Shown here: piece after piece, positions 25,086-38,436 of the stretch | How the letters are laid out: each line of letters opens with the position of its first letter | Position numbering within the stretch: the stretch's first letter is position 1 | NCBI GenBank assembly: GCA_900708905.1 | Contig: CAADRB010000014.1 | Coordinates: 91,556-155,555, forward strand | DNA: 64,000 bases | Direction: 5' to 3' | DNA from: Hymenolepis diminuta | Lineage: Eukaryota; Platyhelminthes; Cestoda; Cyclophyllidea; Hymenolepididae | The notes under the pieces: generated by a model | Told to the model about the DNA's origin: nothing | Databases searched by the model: none | What the model saw: the letters and a program-made list of their open reading frames with translations, nothing else | Translations under genes and position numbers: made by a program

Positions 25086-26634
25086 CTTACAGTGACACAT
25101 TCGCTAGTTAGGGTGTTAGGTCCCAAAGAGTTTATAAATGGTTGTACTTTTGGAGAAAATTTTATAATTTATTGGTATCGTAAGAAATTATATGAATTAT
25201 CACTAAAATGCATAAAGAAATAGCTTATTGGCGTATATTCACTGCCAAAAAACGTATTATTCAATAATTGAGGGAAGATTTGCGAATGTTACACTTTTTA
25301 ACGGCAGGTTGTTTCTGCAAGTTTTAGACGACTTTGTAATTCCTGCATGATTTATCGTAAAATCTAATTTAATTTAGAGGTGGACTTGGTTCGTGCGTTC
25401 TCGGACTGACCGGAAAAACAGACTACACAATAAATTTATCCAACTGAAAAATATACAAATAATATTTTAATAGGAATAACTTTTATTTTCCTCAAACTTT
25501 TGAATAGAATATTTTACTTTCGTTGAGTTCGTGTAATATTGATTTAATCGCATATGTGGCCATTGATTTCCTATAAATTTCAATGTTGCGATATTCGAGT
25601 TGCAACCTTTACTATTCTGAAATTCCTGTATGGAATATTTTGCACTTAAAGTTATACAAATGCTAATTGCAGGTGTCTAAAGCGTGTAATCAATATCTCA
25701 TTAATTCTTATCCACCTTCACATACATGTTGTTTTTAGGCTTCCAACCCTGACAAAGACACACAGAGTTTTGCATATAATGACGGGAATGATTCATTGTA
25801 TTACCTTCTGGACGGTAAGTCCTGTGCCGAATAAGCCAAATACGCTAAGGCACAAACACGATTATCACTCTCAATTCATGGCTGCTTATAAAGATCATCT
25901 AATTTTCACTATTCTGACGCTTGTGAATATCGCTATGGTTGGCGGTCACGATAAACAGAGATGTCCAGTATTCACAGAACCGGCTAGGAATCCAGATGTA
26001 CACACGCAGAGAGAGAGCTAATAATCATGCAAATCAATGGTACTGCAGAAACTAACTAGCCAGCCTTTTTCCAGAAGCTAGAACGATGTCAAATGAAGAT
26101 GCCGGGACTGGGGAGAGAAATATAAACATGTGACAGAATCACATATATGCGCTCCTTTGTTGCCACCATAGTGTCAGTAAGGTCGTCTGGATGACTTCTT
26201 TTTCTCCTTCATGTACGTAGGTTACTCATTCTCCTGCTTGGTTGTTTTTTTTTCTGCAGCAGTTCTAGACTTATGTACATGTGAAAAGGATTGAGTGAAT
26301 CAGTCGCACATTGCGAATGAAGTAGTGTTTTAGCGTATTTGAGTGCGGTGTGCGCGCATCCCGATGCGCAAATGTCCAGAAATTGGTGCAAAGCATGCCA
26401 AGTTCGACTTTTTCTTTCTGCTACACGTGGTATGAGTGTGGATGTCCTTCCATAGGCTACATCGTACGTAAACACACTATATGTATTTTTGGTCTTCCTA
26501 AAGGCATGTGAATAAAATATTTAATATCCAGTTGAGTTCTTCCCTGATACAGGTTCGGAATGATCTCTTCAAATTAGGTTATATAGTAGTAATCAACGTC
26601 TAGATAATTTGAGACCACGAGAGTTATGCTCTTT

Positions 26635-26705
26635 GGTGTGGATGACCAACTGCTATGGTTAATTCTGATCGGCAAGAGAGGTGATACAATGCGAGTTTCT
26701 CATAG
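26635..26705 (+). repeat. SINE body fragment
   Basis: Shares gatgaccaactgctatggtta and the following agagaggtgataca block with the SINE body, plus orientation. Similar weaker fragments are visible near 27955-28060 (+), 31270-31335 (-), 37240-37385 (-) and 60065-60160 (+). Confidence 0.4.
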
Positions 26706-27224
26706 GAGTTGCTTCAAATTAACATCCACCTATCCCTAATGGAGTTGGAAAGTTTAAGGAACCAAAACAAGGAAAAGTAATAATTTCAAATGCCCAGATT
26801 GTGGATGCTTTGTCTTAGGAAGGTAAGGATGCAATTCCTAATACTATTTTATTTTAAGAACTGTAAATATGCAGGTTAGTAAAAATGTCAGCAAATATTT
26901 TTCAATCTGAATTGAGTAGTAAATAAATCAAAATTCATAACCTACTAAAATTGTAAATCTAAAGCAATGCATCTGCTTGTTCGAATATCATAATATATAC
27001 CACCCATATAAATATATGACAGCTTATCTTCAAAAGCTCCTTAATTTGTTCTAACTGAAATCGTAATTAAGATAAACTAATTGCTCAGTACCTACGATGA
27101 TGCTATAGCCACAAATCCTCGGTGTTTTAACCTTTTCGCTTCCTCTAATATTAACAAATATAATATAATAAATAATAATTCCCAAGCCCGATTGGGAAAA
27201 CGCTTTCCAAAGTTCATCTTGGAT

Positions 27225-27290
27225 AGAGAGTAGCATCGAATCCGTGACCTCTGACATGGTAGACGTGTACGTTGACCAATATTAATAAAA
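27225..27290 (-). repeat. tRNA-derived SINE copy (head only)
   Basis: Minus-strand head fragment containing ggattcgatgct, a recognisable B box, and the shared block gacctctgacatggtagacg. Confidence 0.55.
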
Positions 27291-30200
27291 ATAAAAATTT
27301 ATTTATGAATATAACTTTTTTATACAAAGTTCTCTTAGGAATATTTTTAAAAATACCCTAATGTTCGCGGTGATAAAGATTTAAACATCTAAAATTATGA
27401 ATTTCAAAATTCCGTAGAATTCCTTATTTTAGATAGCCTTTAGTCTTTGAAAGGATTTGAGGAGTCGAGCAGCTAGTATTACTGAACGATTATATATTAA
27501 TATTGGTATGAAACCTTGTCTACGAAATAATTACCATAGTCAGACTTTCAAGACAGCGGAATAATACTTGACTTAAACATGCGTCATTAAGAGGTTTATT
27601 TCATATCAACTTGAATGGCTGACTTCGGTTTCGGACGGCTCATAATTGGCGACTTAGACCATCTAGCTTTAAATGGTTGGAGTGATTATTCATTATTTGT
27701 CAGAAATAGTACATTTAAAACATGTAAATATATCCATTAGTAAATACGATGTTTGTCCGCCCGTCTGTCAACACTTTGTTGAACTTTGAACCCATCTGTA
27801 ACAAAAACTATACTTTGAAAGGATATGTGTGGAAATTGATAAGGCTAAGAACTAACAAAGATTCTGTGCAGTTAGAAATAGTTGTTGTTGGTTTAAACTT
27901 TAGATAAAACCTATCAATGTAATCCCTGCTAAATTTAACTTTTTGGAATGACCAACTGCAATGGTTAACAATTGTCAATTGAGAGATAACAATACTCAGT
28001 GCTGAGAGAGATAACTCGGTGCTTCTCAGTGCCTCTCTTCTATCCAAGATAAGTATTATAATAATTATTTTTGCCCATGGCAATACGAAAAAATGTATAC
28101 TTTTAATCGTTAGAAAGCATCCGAATAAGGGCAGCAGGAAAGGTGTCTAATAATAAAAGAGGAGAGGGGTGGGGTCAAATGGAAGTAGGTATTGAAGACA
28201 TGGTACAAATGCCTTACTTTGTTTGGGTTATGGTAGCATTGAGTTGTCCATGTTATCAAAAGAAGTGTGGTTTGCCTGGTGGTGTCTTAATATGGACTCC
28301 CAGATCGTGTTCACAATATTCAGAGCTTATTGATCGGTTATTTTAAGTCCGTGGTGGGTTATGCCACCTCAACTGCTATAGACTATCTCTTTCAAGGGAA
28401 TCGGAAATTGAAAACATGTCACCTCGATTCAAATAGAATTTAAACATGTATCCCTGCGATCTGAACTGATGGTGCTTAATTAATTTACCGTATATATTTA
28501 TAGAATTATCTAACTCAGTTTTTCCAAAACAGGCATTAATTTTGTGAAAGCATAAACTGGTTAGAACAAAATTTCACTCATTGGTTTGCAAGAGGGTTGA
28601 AAACATTACTCAAGGTCACCGGTAGACACGGTTGCCATTCTGTGGCTTATTTTTAGGTCAAATGGAATAGCGTAATCAACAGATGTTGTTGGCACAACTA
28701 CTTCCTCTAAACACGGATTCCATTATTATTATTATCATCACAATCGATAGTTTATTTAAACAGGTGTCGTCTTGATGATATGACGATTGTAATCATTTAC
28801 ACACGTCCCCAAATTCTTCTAATTTTACTTTAGAAGGATCTAAAATTATCAAGCCAAATGTCTCTAATCCTAATCCCTGTAAATAATTACTTTGGAAGCC
28901 TGCATGCGGATGGAGACTTAAAATGGGTGTCAGCAAACGATTAAATAAGATTTTTATCTGTCCATAACCTAGAGTTTGGACAAAGTTTGGTGTCTGCATG
29001 CCGTTCTATCCAACGTCAATTTCATGTCAAACCACACGGTCGACACGTCCGAATTTATTGCCTAAATAACGGGAAAGTTTTCTCCATCTTTGTGGCTAGT
29101 CAGGATCACAATATTTGGCCCTACACAGACAGAACAAACCAATAATGAAAAGAATGCGTCATAAATTCAGCACATTTAAGTTGATTCACAGTTGTGATCT
29201 ATTTTTTAGCTTTATTTATTTAAATAAAGACGTGGTTTATTTGAAAATTTTACTCTGTAAATAAATGACTTTGTTGTATGAATCATTTATACTTTTTCGA
29301 GGTTGAAAGTGAAGAATACGTAATAATGTGAAGATAACACTTGCCAAATTGTTTTAACAGACTAGAGAGAGAGACCACATCGGAGAAATTTTGCAATGAA
29401 CTTTCAGATCTCGTGCAGACTAGTTATGTTGAGGTCAAAAGGACATTCAAACAACATGAAACAAGTCACGCATGAAGAGTGAGCTAAAAACTTGTCATGT
29501 GGATTCTAAAGTGCTAAATTAATATTTGACTGTCATTCAAATTAAAGCGATTTAAATACGAAAGTATTTGTTAGGTTTGATGAGAATCAGATGGATTTTG
29601 AAAAAAAGGTTAATTTACATTTTACTAAGAAATTCGTAGTTCAAAGTGAGGAATTTGGAACTCTATCTTGTACATTACTCTCCTTTAAATGAGGATATGA
29701 TTTTCCAATTTCTTATAATTTTCGAATTCTCTGTCGAAGTTTCTTCAATAGTTTTCTTCAGAATTCAGAAATCTTCAATTTGGAAACCTATTGAAGATAT
29801 TTTACCATCAGTCTTGACAAATGAAGACCGAGGATGTCATTCTGGTCGTTTTTAAAAAAATTGAATTTGCCGTATTAATGATAATTTAGTTGATATTATA
29901 AATATATCAATATTTATTAATATTGACAAGGATAATGTACAATACAATAATCAGACAGGCGGATGCACAACTGCAGCAGGGGGAGAAATAGTTTATGGAA
30001 GGGGTAGATGGATTCGGTCCACGGGAATCTGGAAAATTAATTCTTCTCTTCTTAGCCGTAAGAGCAGATATTGTTGATTTCGATTAATCTTTTGAAGAGG
30101 CTTGGACTAGATAAGATATCAACACCTGAGGTGTGTCGTTTCAACCGTACTTGTCATTTAGAAGACTTAAAACGACCAGAAATTTAGCACTGAAATTACT

Positions 30201-30379
30201 TGCTTTTCATTTCGCTTGAGGAACAGTGATCCCGTCGATAGGCAAGAGTATTGTTTTCCTTTCGGCAAACATTCGCGTACAGTTGGCAGTTTCGCATTTT
30301 ACTATTCTCGCTCGATTTCAAATAAGATGGGATATGCGGTATTAGAGATTGGAATTGACGTTGTTGACTGTTTTAGCCA

Positions 30380-30846
30380 TGGCGGCCCGGTCAAACAAAA
30401 GACTTCCTTGGTATGTTGACTAATATGTCTCAGCCATGGCTTCGTGTGAGTTTTCTTTTTAATTTTGTTTATAAAACATAAATCCAGTCATTTTTCTAAT
30501 AGATGAGAGAATTAGTTTAATTTTTGCAGTATTTTTATGCAGCCAACATTGCATTTCAATATATGCATAAAAAGTTAGGCAAAATTGATCATGAGCAAAC
30601 ATTTGATTCTCTTAAAAGGCAAATTGTGGCTGATTAGATTAGATTTTAATTGATGACGCTATCGTGTGTAAGAAGCTTGACATTTTGGTGTGGGAGCTCT
30701 GTAAAATTATGTTTATCTTTATATGTCCCATCGCAATTGTTTTTTCTTTCATTTTACTTTCTACATGGTTCGTCCTTAGCTGGTGTTTCTTAAAGTACAC
30801 CGATTGTTCAAGTATTAGGAAGGCACTTGAAAGCGTGTCTATATAA
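30380..30846 (+). CDS. Candidate small membrane-protein gene, exon structure uncertain
   Basis: Three pieces look coding on the plus strand. First, an acceptor (gactgttttag) before an ideal start context ccATGGC at 30380, whose frame MAARSNKRLP runs to a donor GTATGT. Second, 30530-30637 after acceptor tttttgcag, an open frame with YFYAANIAFQYMHKKLG. Third, an open frame 30664-30846 with one clear membrane span (IMFIFICPIAIVFSFILLS). I could not join them in one consistent phase: the piece 1 donor is phase 2 while piece 2 reads in phase 0, and the acceptor before piece 3 lacks a pyrimidine tract. No family recognised. It may be a real short gene or coincidence. Confidence 0.25.
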
Positions 30847-30849
30847 TCA

Positions 30850-33256
30850 TCGTATCTAATAAATCAACCAATAGTTTAAAACGGGTCTAATAACAACTTA
30901 TCTGAGAGCAGATTATAAGTATGCACTTGAGTGCCTGGCATTTAAATTGGAACGTTTATTCTTTGTTGAACAACTTAGAAAAGTAAAAAATTGCGAACTT
31001 TATATTCGCCCAATTATACTTGGTATTTATATTTTATAAGTAGCAAAGCTGAATTTAACTTTTTACTTGAGGTATCTAAACTTAAAATCTAGATGGAATA
31101 GCTTTTATTTATGTGCTAAACGGTAATTATTTGATTAAAGAGTAAATCTAATGACTATTTGAAAGTCACGCTCAAAGATTCTGATATCTTAGCAAGTTAT
31201 CGTTTACTCAAAAAATTTCTGCTGCTTCTCTTGCAGACAGAAATAATCAATGCGGTTTGCTGCCTAATTTTACAGATATGCTCTAATGGGCATCGATCTT
31301 GAAGACTGTTTTGGCAGATAAAGACATTAACCTAAGTGAGTTCGGTCACTTATGTATGGTATTAATTAAATGCATAACCTTGGAACAGAATGAAGCCTTC
31401 GAATAAAATGTACTTTGTTATTCATTATTCAATTTTCTATCTCTTAAATTTTGCAATGCGAACCCTACCTTATCATTTTATTTATGAAAGCAATGATAAA
31501 AGAGCGCTATTGTAGCAATTCTAGCAGACATATTATTCAGTTTTAGTTCCTCTTAAATCCTAATTCGGATAGGGGTAAAAATATAGTGAGCACTGCATTA
31601 TGCAAAGTAATGAATCACAGATATGTTTTAATGCAAAAAGTATTAGTTATATTTGTCTGTTATAAACCACTGTGCCCGCTTATTCACTTTATGTTAGAAA
31701 TTGATTTTCAACGTTGACCTTTAGCCACTGCAAATAAAAACAACATGTTGGGAACAGAGATGTTGATTAATAAGAATGATAATATCTAATCACGTCATGT
31801 GAATGGAACTGATTTGCAGAAAAATATCCAGCAAATTAATCGTATCTTAATTGATAATTTTAATTTTAAGAATAAAAGTTAGTGTTACCTTTCATATCTT
31901 ACAAGTACCGCTTTAGATTGGTTTTTAAATTCCCTCTTTCTTTGCTCCCAGTGATGAGCTGCTTCGCAAGAACTACCATGTATGATGAAATTTACCGCCA
32001 GTTTGCATGCTGTTACGTAGTTGGTGATTAGTCCAATATCATGTGCAAATAAGTAGTCAAACTATGCCGTCTACATCTATCATTCTCAAATCAGAAATCG
32101 TCCTTTTTGAATCTATTATGTTTATAACTGTGAGCGATCTAAGCACCCCCATGAAACTAAAACTCAAATCACGGAATACCTGTTGCCAAATTCTTGGTGA
32201 TTTTCAACCTATGAGAACACAGAATTAACAAATCGAAGTAAATTTGGCAGCTGAACAGAATAGATAAATCAAGTCATTACTTTGGAAGAATGTCAGTTAT
32301 AACGTTTACAATGATAAAGGACATTAATTTCAAGAAAAAAGTGTTGGAAGCCGGGAAATTATAATTTCTTGCACAATTAAAATAGGTCAAATATGAAACC
32401 TCGGCTCTTAAGCTTACATTCACCTGACATAAGACGAAGCCGATCATCGCTTATGAATGGGGTGGCATCAGTATTACTGAGTTTAGTTCAACTGTTTACA
32501 ATTAATAATTCTAATAAAATTTTCTAGAGGCAGGTGAACCCAAACGCAGTAATAAGTAATTTTAAATACTAGGAACAATAACTACTGTCAAAAATTGTTA
32601 TATTCGCACTAGGTTAAAATTTTAAATATAAAATATAATTTGAAATAACAATAGTTTGTAGAGATAAATAAGAGATATTAGTCAGAGGTTGGGAAAACTT
32701 TTTCTGTAATACGTTTAAAAAATTTGGATATCCTATCATTCATTCGGATACTTCTGTCCTGCTTTATCGAATATAGCCGTTTTTCACACAGTACATAGTA
32801 ACAGGATGTTAATGTATACATGTCCGGTCCATTATTAAATTGCAATGATGAAACTTATGAGCGGTTTGATCATTCACATAAATTGACGCAAATAATTTTC
32901 GTTTTAGCAAAATTAAATAATTTCTCCATGCACCGTTCTTTCCCAGCTTTATATTGTTTGAACGATTTAGAAAGCTTTAAAATGTTACAGTATCTCATAT
33001 TAGAGTTAAAAATTATTAACTCGGGTAACTAAACATTTGCGTTTCTCACCTAAAACAGATGCTGAGTAATTAAAAATTCAAGTTAACTTGAAATATTATT
33101 TGAATTTAATTAAAAGATCATTTTCAGCATTCTTCTTTTACCGAATGGTGTGAAGTTATCCAATTCTTCTGACGAAGGTTGGACAAAGGTCATCTCAACT
33201 CGTGAGCGGGGAATATCTTTGACTCTAAGAATTTTCCTTGAACCAATTGTTCAGCA
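30850..33256. other. Anonymous DNA upstream of DPH7
   Basis: AT-rich. A 70-codon frame at 32820-33032 starts with ATG but has no border signals or known similarity. No clear DPH7 promoter was seen. Confidence 0.4.
33244..33256 (+). promoter_or_regulatory. Splice acceptor next to DPH7 start
   Basis: The sequence accaattgttcag/ca precedes the ATG at 33257. As in LIAS, the acceptor lies 2-3 nt before the start codon, which fits spliced-leader addition or a 5'-UTR intron. Confidence 0.35.
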
Positions 33257-34871
33257 ATGAGTTTTTCGGAAATATCATCACACACTTTTAAGTTGCACAC
33301 CGATTCAGTTGAATTCTCACCTTCTGGATCTCAGGCTTTGGTTGGGTCATATGAACTTAATGAAGTAAGAAAACAATGTCGTTTTTTAAATAGATTTTAA
33401 CTTTGATAATGCCTAATAAAAAATAAAAGTAACTAAAAAGGTTTGCAAAGTTTAATGAAATTTTTTTAGTCTACTCGGGAACGCACTGGTAGCGTTATTA
33501 GATATGATATTGCTTCAAATAAAGCGGAAAAATCTCTTGGAGTTGATCTCCCTGGGGTTCTTGATCTATCATGGATGAGCTCCGAGTTATGTCTTGCAGC
33601 AACGAGTTCCGGAGAAATTTACACCATCAAATCGAAAGTCACAAGTCCTCTCATCTTACATTGTGTTAATAGGGTTTCTGAAAAATTACTTCTTTCTATC
33701 GATTTCTGCAATAGCAAGTTTGTTCATTTCTCAATTTATTTTCCAATATTGCAAGAATAATTACTTCAGATGAGGCTGGATATGTTCATCTTATTAGTTC
33801 TTCTGACAACAATGTCATTTGCACGTGGAAGGCACATGAATATGAGTCTTGGTGTGCACGGTTCAACAGAAATGACGATAATTTGTTATTAACTGGCGGA
33901 GACGATTGTATGGCTCACGTTTGGGATCAACGTATTGGCTTTAATAAAGCAGTATTCAGTCAGCAGTAATGTGCATTTTGGAATTCGGTTTAATATTTGT
34001 TTTAATTTAGACACCAAATGGGTGTTTGTAGTCTCTCGGGTATTCCAATGCATTCTCGCTTGATTTCTACTGGTTGGTAAGTTCAATTTATTTTAACGAT
34101 ACATTTGAAGTAGATGAACAATTCTTATCTTGAGCTTTGTTGCGGTCGGTAGTGTTTGTGGATTATAACTGTTAGTCAGCTGATCTCTGTTCATATTTCG
34201 CTATTGACATTCGGCATATTTATTTTCTATGTGCGATACTGTTATCGAGACTTGATGATGATATTTTTATGAATAGTCACTTAATGGTCTTTGAAGCAAC
34301 TTGCTTTCACATACTAATCTTGGATAGCAGTATGACGCTCTTGCAGTTGAGAAGTTCAGATTTTGATGCACCTCTGTCTCAGCTGTGGTATTTGCGCCTC
34401 CGAATTGGTAGACGTGCAACGTTAGTAGTGCTCTAAGCTATATCAAGCTCACGAATTATTTCCCTTTTCAGCTTTGACGAGAAGCTGCGCCTATGGGATC
34501 TTCGAAAAACGAGTAGCGAGTCTGAAGAAATTGTCGTGCTCCACAGTGAAGGCGGTGGTGTATGGCGACATAAGTGGTCTCCGAGCGGTCACCATGTGTT
34601 GATGGCCTGTATGCATGCTGGTTTCGCAGTGGCCTCCGTTACAAATTTCGGATCTGGCGCGGCATTACCAATCGCCACAGCCACATTTTATCGACCCACT
34701 GAAAAACTGGCTTATGGTATCGATTGGCAAATCAATAATGAATCCGAGGAACAGTTTGAGGCTCTAATAGGCACCTGCTCATTTTATGATAACCGTGTCT
34801 CCTTTGCTACCTATAGAGATTCGCCTTTTGTACTTGATACCTGTAAATATGTAAAACATATTTCTACTTAA
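33257..34871 (+). CDS. DPH7: Diphthine methylesterase DPH7 (5 exons)
   Basis: WD-repeat enzyme that removes the methyl ester from methylated diphthine on eEF2 before the final amidation to diphthamide. Exons: 33257-33364, 33470-33717, 33756-33965, 34011-34076, 34472-34871; all GT-AG with matching phases, 343 residues (human 452). Recognisable family segments: DSVEFSPSG near the N-terminus, KIITSDEAG at 119-127, the GGDD motif at 166-169 with WDQR 175-178, FDEKLRLWDLR at 212-222, GGVWRHKWSP near 239-248, HAGF, YGIDW and the C-terminal CSFYD at 313-317. It lacks the long acidic/proline-rich insert of the mammalian protein before CSFYD, which explains the shorter length. Intron 2 is only 38 nt and intron 3 only 45 nt. 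An acceptor (attgttcag) ends 2 nt before the ATG, so the mRNA may receive a spliced leader. No close AATAAA follows the stop. Confidence 0.95.
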
Positions 34872-37800
34872 ATAATATTGAGTAGCATTACTTGTATCAG
34901 ACAATCGATGACTGTATGATTGAATTTGTTCGGTAAAATACTGAATTACTTTATTTGGAGTGTTAACAAAAAATTACGGGGTCATTCTAAGTGATGTAAT
35001 TTACATGGTTTGCGTTATTGGTAAATTCTGTTAGATTCGTTTACAATGTAAAAGGTTGTGAGAACATCGAAAATATGGTGGCATTCTGTCGTAAATAATT
35101 GGCTTTGAAGTTTAACAATGATAAGGGCTACTTAAGGGGATGCGTCTTGTCTGGATTACAGCACAAAATAATTAGCATTTTTGGATTAGTACGCGTATTA
35201 AGGTGAGGGGAAGGCTTTTTACGCCAGAAATCCGACTGCCAAATTCAAAAGAATTATAATTTAAATGCTTCTAGAATCTTTACAATATATCTATTAAATT
35301 AAGTAACAAGAACAATATTTCTCAATCCTGCTGGATATAATTAATTTTTCTCAACACTCTTGGGCAGATGAAAGGGATTTTAAAGGTCCTAATTAGAAAC
35401 TAATAGGAAACTAATAGAAACTAATAGGTACGTCGATGAGCGTTTAATTCTGACCCGGTGGAGCTCACAATCTCCGACAGATTCAGAAACTGAATGATAT
35501 ACTTCCTAATTTGTCAATATGTACTGAATCATTTTCACCTAATGACAGATATTACAACTAGTATTGCTCATCAATTTTGGAATGCTTATAGAAGCGTTTC
35601 TCCAGTTCTGCATTCTCAATTTAAAATAAATCGCAAGGTTTTATAATGATTTCAAAACTATTCAGGACCCACCCGGGTCTTTTAGTCAAATAAAAAAGTG
35701 TTCATTTTAATTGAGGGTGAGTGTCTGCTAACATTCTCTAGTAGACGGAGTCTCTGAAATACAGTCGCACACTATTATCTAACAAGCATACGTATTCAGT
35801 CTTTCTTCCGGCCTACAGCTATTGGTAGCTTTTTAAACTGGTTGTTAGGGTATTCTGAGTTAGGCCGTATGCCACCCCAGACTAAGCGGTAACAATTTAA
35901 TAATACGGATTACAAATTCAATGGTATTAGGAACCGAATGTCACCATGCATAATTGTAATAGCTACATCTTTGACTCTTCTAAAGCATGAGTCCATTTAT
36001 GAATTCAATTCGAATGTCTAAAGGAGTGATTACACTGATTCAGATAAACAAATAGGTCTAAATCAAAATAACCTTTCATAAAACGTCATCGCAATTGCAA
36101 TTAATAAAAGGCAACTAATTAAACCGGAGCAATTGCCTCATGTTTGGAAATGGATGAGCTGATTCAAACACTAGAAGGATTGCATTCTGTCTAACATTCT
36201 AAATGAACTGCCTTCTACGATGCGGAATATTTCAAAGCATTGTATGCGTAATGGATTTTAAATTACTCTTTGGCGAACCTTAATACTGTTCATGTGACTA
36301 TATAAACTTACTTCCTTTTAAACAATGGAGAGATTTATTGAAGGATAAGAAGTTTCGCGCTTCTTTTTAATCCTTCCATAAAGGACAAGGCAAACGAAGA
36401 CAATGAATGTGAAGAGGCCATTGAACTGAATGTAGGCTAATTTAAAGTGAATAATCCATTCAAAAGTTGTAGTGATTTCCATACTTGTTTACGTTCAAAT
36501 TACCCAAAAAATGACCGTAATATTTTATTAATATTAAATATTTATTATAATACTTTTTATTTTGGAAAAACAACTGAAATCGGTTTACAGTAAGTCCGAT
36601 AAAGGATAAAGTGGAGGGGATCAAAAAAATGTCGACCATAGGATAGAGCGAAGACAGGACAGAGGTGAGAAGGGTTCATTGAAATAGAACCAGGAATCAT
36701 GAGAGAAATAGAGATTGTGGTGTTTATCTGTTTATATATGGGTAGGGGACCATATGTGTATTTACAAAGGGGTCAATATAAGTTGATAGGCCTTGACGAC
36801 CAGGTATTCCGGTTGATGTGTCATCTGAGCTGTTTTAGAGTCAGCGAGTTTCGAATCCGTAAGTGATTTGATCATTGCAATTATAAATAAACCACCTGAG
36901 GTCGAATGAGAGTTCAGCATGGGAACTTGATGTCACAACGGGGGGCTAGGATTTCCCAGTTTTGCAGATGGCGCTTAATTGCACCTCTATGTTGGTAACC
37001 GTCTAACAGAAGCAACCGATTTAATTTAATGAATTTTGCCGTTACTGATAATTCACTATGAAACTACTCCATTTTACTCGGCGGTACTGTGTTAACTAAA
37101 TGTTAACTTATTATTTAGTGATCTGTAAGTGAAATCTTTTAGATTAATTTCTGTTTCAGATTAAAAATTGAAAATGTCGCAAGTTTTTTATACCTTAATT
37201 TCAGTGTGGATACGAACCGATGGTAGTGACTAATCGGGAGACTTCATCGTATCAATCATAGGATCGGGTTCTATGCTAAGAGAGGTTTTCTCATACCAAT
37301 GTTTTTACTTTGGAACTTTAGTTAACGGATCATTTTTTAACTACCTCACCTACGTTAAGCTAAGGCTGTTAGCCGCTGAATATCATGTAAAATCATTTGC
37401 CTTCTCGATCCATAGAAAGAAATGAATTGAGGTGACAAAACCCACCGTTCTTGATAAAGAAGGCCAACAAGCACTGAACATCGTAGATAAGCATTTCATG
37501 CAATTCGGGGGACAAATTATGAAATTTAAATTTTGAAACGTATTGTACTACTCGAATCCAGAATAAAATGAAATAAAACCCTTTGATATCTTGACATTAC
37601 ACTCTGCATCTTTTTGATTTTCTACCTTCCGTAATTTGTAGGACCTTCTGTTAGCCAATTTCAATTGCTTTCATAAATCAAAATTGCAATTTTCTATACC
37701 AGTGTCAGTAATAGTAATGATCTCCCAATTTACCTCTTCTGATTTGTGGGTTTCTCAATATCATTTGGATTCTTCCCCTTCTATTTTTTTGTGAATATTG

Positions 37801-38012
37801 GAATAAGGTAGATGAATGACAATTTAGCCAAACTCTCCAAGTCTAAATCGCAATGTATCTCCATGTTATATCTCGCCTACAAACATTGGAAGGCTTTTTA
37901 TCAAGTTGTTGTGACTAACAAATTAAAACTGATACTATAAGAATGCTACTACTATAATGCTCCTGAGTGACAAGTTTTATAAAATGAAGAAACAAATAGA
38001 AGCCAGTGTGGA
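34872..38012. other. Anonymous intergenic DNA
   Basis: No gene seen. Contains a diverged piece of the AT-rich repeat family (about 36540-36640, ggtttacagtaagtccgata then ggataaagtgg) and a SINE fragment near 37240-37385. Confidence 0.45.
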
Positions 38013-38018
38013 TTTATT
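38013..38018 (-). terminator. Poly(A) signal of micro-protein A
   Basis: AATAAA on the minus strand about 60 nt after the exon 2 stop. A further AATAAA at 38134-38139 lies in the intron, just past the stop of the unspliced frame, so two alternative 3' ends are possible. Confidence 0.4.
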
Positions 38019-38076
38019 GTATAACATATTTTTTGCAATATTCAATAAATGCAACAATTGAATCAATAAATTTACG

Positions 38077-38385
38077 TTAGTAATTGTCGTTCATCTAAAG
38101 AGGAAAAAAGAAATATAAATTAATCATATGAATTTTATTTGATAAAATATAAAAGTACTATATATTTTGATAAACGGTACTAGCATATTTAATTTCAAGA
38201 AGTTTAACAAAATGAGTTAAAGAGCTTACGCTAATTTTGGAAAAGTTATCTGCCAGCAAATCAGAACCAGATGTAACTGGTGACCATTGAGATTGGCCAA
38301 AGAGATCCGCATACTCAGTTTCTGAGATGACCGGCGTATTATAACTGGAAGGTTCTTCACCACGACTTGAGTAATAACTGTCCAT
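38077..38385 (-). CDS. Micro-protein A, Y-x2-L-x5-W-x-P family (2 exons)
   Basis: Small gene on the minus strand. Exon 1 is 38230-38385 (52 codons, ATG start), exon 2 is 38077-38094 (five codons and stop), joined across an intron with donor GTAAGC and a strong acceptor (ttttttcctctttag); product 57 residues. Without splicing the frame would run to 38158, giving 75 residues. The product is acidic and Ser/Tyr-rich (MDSYYSSRGEE...), with no signal peptide or membrane span. Y25-x2-L-x5-W34-x-P is shared exactly with two other small genes in this window (45.7 and 48.9 kb). A TATAAATA box lies about 44-51 nt upstream of the ATG and AATAAA follows at 38013-38018. Full promoter-to-poly(A) architecture in about 420 bp. 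Function unknown; no family recognised. Confidence 0.6.
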
Positions 38386-38428
38386 GTTTAATAGATAATT
38401 TGATAAGCAGAACAGATCGGTACGTACG

Positions 38429-38436
38429 TATTTATA
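38429..38436 (-). promoter_or_regulatory. TATA box of micro-protein A
   Basis: TATAAATA on the minus strand, 44 nt before the ATG, leaving room for a start site about 30 nt downstream and a 5'-UTR of some 15-20 nt. Confidence 0.5.

Larger units (their letters stand above)
25090..30200. other. Anonymous DNA with repeat fragments
   Basis: Apart from the SINE fragments I see no gene. Chance frames of 60-90 codons occur on both strands. A motif near 28305-28380 (attcagagcttattgatcgg, then a gccacctcaac block) recurs in diverged form near 17330 and 35820, so another old repeat is likely. Confidence 0.4.

Noticed and set aside
28143..28346. 67-codon plus-strand frame
   Set aside because: Part of it recurs in diverged form elsewhere in the window, so it is probably repeat sequence.
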